Assembly (NCBI RefSeq): GCF_002860255.1
Contig: NZ_PGVE01000107.1
Location: 109,977-173,976, forward strand
From: Neobacillus cucumis
GTDB lineage: Bacteria > Bacillota > Bacilli > Bacillales > Cytobacillaceae
DNA: 64,000 nt
Direction of reading: 5' to 3'
How positions within the stretch are numbered: position 1 is the stretch's first letter; every line of letters begins with the position of its first letter. Under the pieces are notes generated by a model. It was not told the DNA's origin. It made no database searches and saw only the letters and a program-made list of their open reading frames with translations. A program made the position numbers and the translations under genes. Shown one piece after another: positions 60,911 to 64,000 of the stretch.

Positions 60911-62014
60911 TTAAACATATAATTCTGTTAAACTCTCTACGACTTGGTCCACATCATATTTTTTAATGAATTTATAAGCATTCGAACCCATATTTTCCAA
61001 TATTACTCTGTTCATAAACAGCTCCTCTATTTTCTCAGCCGTCCCTTTTATGTCATTTACATTAACTAAAAAGCCAGTAACATTATCCTCAACTAGATCC
61101 CTAATTCCTCGTATATTAGTTCCGATGACAGGTTTCTTACCAGCCATCAATTCCATTATATTTTTAGGAAGTCCTTCTCGATAGGACATCAGAATTCCCA
61201 TATCACTTGCTGCGATCAGCTCATTAATATTACTCCTATAACCCAAAAATTGAATATTTTGATCCAACTTCCTTTCAATAAGTTCTCTCTTGAAATCCTT
61301 CAGAAGCGGTCCAACACCTGCACATATCACCTTTAAATCTATGCCTTTCTGCTTAAGAAGTTCCACTGCTTCTATCATTTGTCTATGATTCTTATTTTTA
61401 TTTACTTCTGCGATCATGATGATAACAAAGTCATCTGGCGATAAATTTAACTTTCTTCTAGTTTCGGACCTATTTAGACCATTATTAAAATAAGCTAGAT
61501 TTACACCGACGCCATTCACCTTACGTGTTTCTTTCACCTTAAACTTTTGGGCTCTTTCGTAATCTTCGCCATTCATTGTAATAATCGTATCAGTAAAATG
61601 AGCCATTATTTTTTCTATAGGGTAATAGATACCCCAATTTACAAACGGAGCTCCTTTAAAAAAGTGAAAACCATGTACAGTGTAAATGGTTTTTATTTTT
61701 GGAAACCTTAACTTTAAAAGACGACCGTATAATGCTGCAATTGGAGTATGAACATGAACTATATCATATTTATACTGTTCCTGCAGCTTTATAAGGTCCT
61801 TATAAGCTATCAAATTAACTGGATTTATAGGGTTACGAGTAAATGGAATATGAAAAAACCTAACACCAAGATCTGTTAGGTCTTTATTAGGCCCACCTTC
61901 TATATAACATGCACAGTCTACTATATTACCTTCCCCAATCAATTTTTCTATATGAGGAACTAAAAACGCATCAATTGTTCTGCTTAATGTCGTAATAAAT
62001 AAGATTTTTTTCAC
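60911..62014 (-). CDS. Family 4 glycosyltransferase, EpsD/PglA-like
   Basis: 367 residues. MKKILFITTLSRTIDAFLVPHIEKL, YDIVHVHTPIAALYGR and YTVHGFHFFKGAP of the first domain; IMIAEVNKNKNHRQMIEAVELL linker; SYREGLPKNIMELMAGKKPVIG with the retaining E-x7-E. PglA-type enzymes add HexNAc to the lipid-linked bacillosamine, and this gene directly follows epsC, so it probably makes the second-sugar linkage. Confidence 0.9.
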   Translation of the reverse strand: MKKILFITTLSRTIDAFLVPHIEKLIGEGNIVDCACYIEGGPNKDLTDLGVRFFHIPFTRNPINPVNLIAYKDLIKLQEQYKYDIVHVHTPIAALYGRLLKLRFPKIKTIYTVHGFHFFKGAPFVNWGIYYPIEKIMAHFTDTIITMNGEDYERAQKFKVKETRKVNGVGVNLAYFNNGLNRSETRRKLNLSPDDFVIIMIAEVNKNKNHRQMIEAVELLKQKGIDLKVICAGVGPLLKDFKRELIERKLDQNIQFLGYRSNINELIAASDMGILMSYREGLPKNIMELMAGKKPVIGTNIRGIRDLVEDNVTGFLVNVNDIKGTAEKIEELFMNRVILENMGSNAYKFIKKYDVDQVVESLTELYV

Positions 62015-62055
62015 ATTATTTCACCAGCTTAATTATTAAAGTTTTAAATTTCTCA

Positions 62056-63882
62056 TTATACTGAAACTGATAATAACGGTTGTGATTCCGATTTTCCATT
62101 TGCAATCTTTAATAATCTTTCCCTTAATTCTTCTTTTTCCATAGTAGAAAAATTCTCTAGCACATCCATTATCTCTTTAATAAATAAATGTGAGGTTTTT
62201 CCAATATAAATTTTTGGATAAATTTGCTGTTCTTCGATTTCTTCGTCCTTTAAAAGCTCCTCATATAATTTCTCCCCTGGTCTAATTCCAGTGAATTCAA
62301 TTCCAATTTCCTCGATTGAGTTTCCAGAAAGCTTAATTAAATTTTTAGCAAGATCCACAATCTTAACTGGGTCTCCCATATCTAAAACAAAGATTTCTCC
62401 ACCTTTTGCTAAAGAACCTGCCTGTATCACCAACCTTGATGCCTCTGGAATGGTCATAAAATAACGAATCATATCAGGATGCGTAACTGTGACAGGACCA
62501 CCCTTTTCAATTTGCCGTTTAAATAAAGGAATTACACTGCCACGACTACCAAGCACATTTCCAAAACGCACGGCTACAAATTTTGTGTTGCTTGATTTGT
62601 CCAATTCCTGGATAATCATTTCAGCTAATCTTTTTGTTGATCCCATTACACTTGTTGGATTTACTGCCTTATCAGTAGATATCATTACAAATGTTTTAAC
62701 ACCATTCCAACTAGCAGCATTCGCAACATTCATTGTTCCTATGACATTATTTTTTACCGCTTCCTCAGGATTACACTCCATAAGCGGAACGTGTTTGTGG
62801 GCCGCTGCATGATAGACGACGTCAGGATTATAAAATCCCATTAGTAGATTCATCTTTTCTGCATCCTGTATATCTGCGATTTCTGTATATAATTCAATTC
62901 CTGATCCAGCAAGGCTCTCCTTCAATTCCATTTCAATTGAATAAATACTATTTTCACCATGCCCTAATAAGATAAGTTTAGCTGGATTAAAGTGGGAAAT
63001 TTGCCGGCAAATTTCAGAGCCGATGGATCCACCCGCGCCTGTCACAAGAACTGTTTTTCCAGTTATTGATTCCGAAATACTATTTAAATTGAGTTTAATG
63101 GGTTCCCTGCCCAATAAATCTTCTACTTGAACGTCTCTGAATTGATTAACAGTCACTTTTCCAGACACCAAGTCCTCTAGCATCGGAAGAATTTGAGTTT
63201 TGGCCTTTGTTTTTACACATTCCTGAAAAATGGAGCTTAACTCTTTTTTACTAAGAGAAGGAATAGCAATAACAATATTATCCACATTAAGTTTATTTAC
63301 AAACCACTGAATTTTATTAATCCCTCCTAAAACTGGGATCCCTAAAATATCAAGATTTTGTTTTTTTACATTATCATCAATAAAACCCACGGGTATAAGA
63401 TCTGTTTCATGGTTTTTCAAAAGTTGCCTTGCAACCATTGTTCCAGCTGATCCTGCCCCAACAATTAAAGTCCTTTTCTTATTTGAAACTAGATTAATTA
63501 AAGAATCCCGATATATTCTCCAGCAAAACCTCGATCCGCCAATCAATAGGATATGGAGTGACCATGTTACTCCTAATAGCCTAAAATAAATCTCATGAAC
63601 CATGAATCTTTGCATGATTCCAGCTATTACAATGGAACATGTGACGATTTTTAAAATGATAAGTAATTCTCCAATGCTGGCATATTCCCATGCTTTTTTA
63701 TATAGTTTAAGTTTTAATGAAAATATATGATGACTAACGATGATAGCAATAGAAGTGATTTGCAAGGGCGTTGTGAAAACGTTAATAGTTGCATCTACTA
63801 AAAATCTACTAAAAAAAACAGCTGTAATTACAATGCATGAGTCAACAAGTATAAATAGGGAAAGTCTTTGTTTGTACGACAT
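62056..63882 (-). CDS. epsC: UDP-GlcNAc 4,6-dehydratase, EpsC/PglF-like
   Basis: 608 residues. Four N-terminal membrane segments (to about residue 125), a CoA-binding-like domain (about 130-250, IVGAGSAGTMVARQLL), then the SDR domain with VLVTGAGGSIGSEICRQIS (about 283). The active site has STDKAVNPTSVMGSTKR, where Met replaces the usual catalytic Tyr, as is normal for the PglF/WbpM/EpsC class. Makes UDP-4-keto-6-deoxy-GlcNAc, the substrate for the EpsN-type aminotransferase. Preceded by AAGGAGTGAG. In B. subtilis it follows the epsAB kinase genes, expected beyond the right edge. Confidence 0.93.
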   Translation of the reverse strand: MSYKQRLSLFILVDSCIVITAVFFSRFLVDATINVFTTPLQITSIAIIVSHHIFSLKLKLYKKAWEYASIGELLIILKIVTCSIVIAGIMQRFMVHEIYFRLLGVTWSLHILLIGGSRFCWRIYRDSLINLVSNKKRTLIVGAGSAGTMVARQLLKNHETDLIPVGFIDDNVKKQNLDILGIPVLGGINKIQWFVNKLNVDNIVIAIPSLSKKELSSIFQECVKTKAKTQILPMLEDLVSGKVTVNQFRDVQVEDLLGREPIKLNLNSISESITGKTVLVTGAGGSIGSEICRQISHFNPAKLILLGHGENSIYSIEMELKESLAGSGIELYTEIADIQDAEKMNLLMGFYNPDVVYHAAAHKHVPLMECNPEEAVKNNVIGTMNVANAASWNGVKTFVMISTDKAVNPTSVMGSTKRLAEMIIQELDKSSNTKFVAVRFGNVLGSRGSVIPLFKRQIEKGGPVTVTHPDMIRYFMTIPEASRLVIQAGSLAKGGEIFVLDMGDPVKIVDLAKNLIKLSGNSIEEIGIEFTGIRPGEKLYEELLKDEEIEEQQIYPKIYIGKTSHLFIKEIMDVLENFSTMEKEELRERLLKIANGKSESQPLLSVSV

Positions 63883-64000
63883 TTACTCACTCCTTACCTG
63901 TACTATTTAATTAGTATGAAATATATTTAAAATTGGTGAATCTGAATATCCCCCGAAAGATTACATTCCAATAAAAAAAATTGAAATTTTTCATTTTAAG
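63883..64000. other. Leader region of epsC at the right edge
   Basis: 118 AT-rich bases upstream of epsC. No promoter with good -35 and -10 boxes and no terminator was seen. A T8 run and the sequence CGGGGGATATTC (minus strand) stand out but I cannot assign a role. Confidence 0.3.

Noticed and set aside
1..64000. tRNA, rRNA, CRISPR arrays, prophage or defence systems
   Set aside because: None recognised on either strand; no spaced direct repeats, integrase, phage structural or nuclease genes were found.

Overview
The window is a low-GC Gram-positive chromosome segment from the Bacillaceae; the closest look-alikes I can recall are Geobacillus, Neobacillus and Bacillus proteins. The evidence is strong AGGAGG-type ribosome sites, sigma-A promoters, CcpA-type cre boxes, a YesM/YesN-type two-component pair, LplA/LplB/YtcP-type transport genes, and close matches to remembered Geobacillus xylan enzymes and Bacillus subtilis Eps proteins. 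No rRNA, tRNA, CRISPR array or complete insertion sequence was seen.

Region 1 (1-29.6 kb) is a xylan utilisation locus, almost all on the minus strand. It encodes two sugar ABC importers (one cut by the left edge), a sensor kinase and AraC-type regulator, an oligosaccharide-binding lipoprotein with two permeases, and a set of cytoplasmic enzymes without signal peptides: GH67 alpha-glucuronidase, GH10 xylanase, GH51 and GH43 enzymes, GH8 reducing-end xylosidase and GH52 beta-xylosidase. These feed xylose isomerase (xylA) and xylulokinase (xylB). The divergent ROK repressor gene xylR lies at the right. Three 27-nt palindromes of identical geometry (10-7-10) sit on the promoters of the GH10, xylA and GH52 genes and look like one XylR regulon. 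Cre-like boxes lie at four further control points. The logic is: import decorated xylo-oligosaccharides, remove side chains inside the cell, cut to xylose, phosphorylate; induced by xylose and by the two-component system, repressed by glucose.

Region 2 (28.6-32.3 kb) is a junction: a ROK sugar kinase, a lactonase-type beta-propeller, a broken SinI-like anti-repressor gene, and a Tat-exported YkuE-type phosphoesterase.

Region 3 (32.4-64 kb) is a roughly 31-kb AT-rich exopolysaccharide cluster, all on the minus strand and entering from beyond the right edge. It holds an EpsC-type UDP-GlcNAc 4,6-dehydratase, an EpsL-type initiating sugar transferase, an EpsN-type aminotransferase, flippase (Wzx), polymerase (Wzy), nine GT2/GT4 glycosyltransferases and one GT14, four CDP-deoxyhexose genes, a pyruvyl transferase and a beta-helix enzyme. 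Unusually it also carries two ATP-grasp ligases, a decarboxylase-type PLP enzyme, an ACC-deaminase/D-cysteine-desulfhydrase-type PLP enzyme and two FemAB-like acyltransferases, and it lacks the EpsM acetyltransferase normally between EpsL and EpsN. I infer that the polymer, or an associated product, carries an amino-acid-derived group. This is the most promising candidate for undescribed biology here. Three internal terminator-like hairpins divide the cluster, and a 51-codon gene of unknown function sits inside it.
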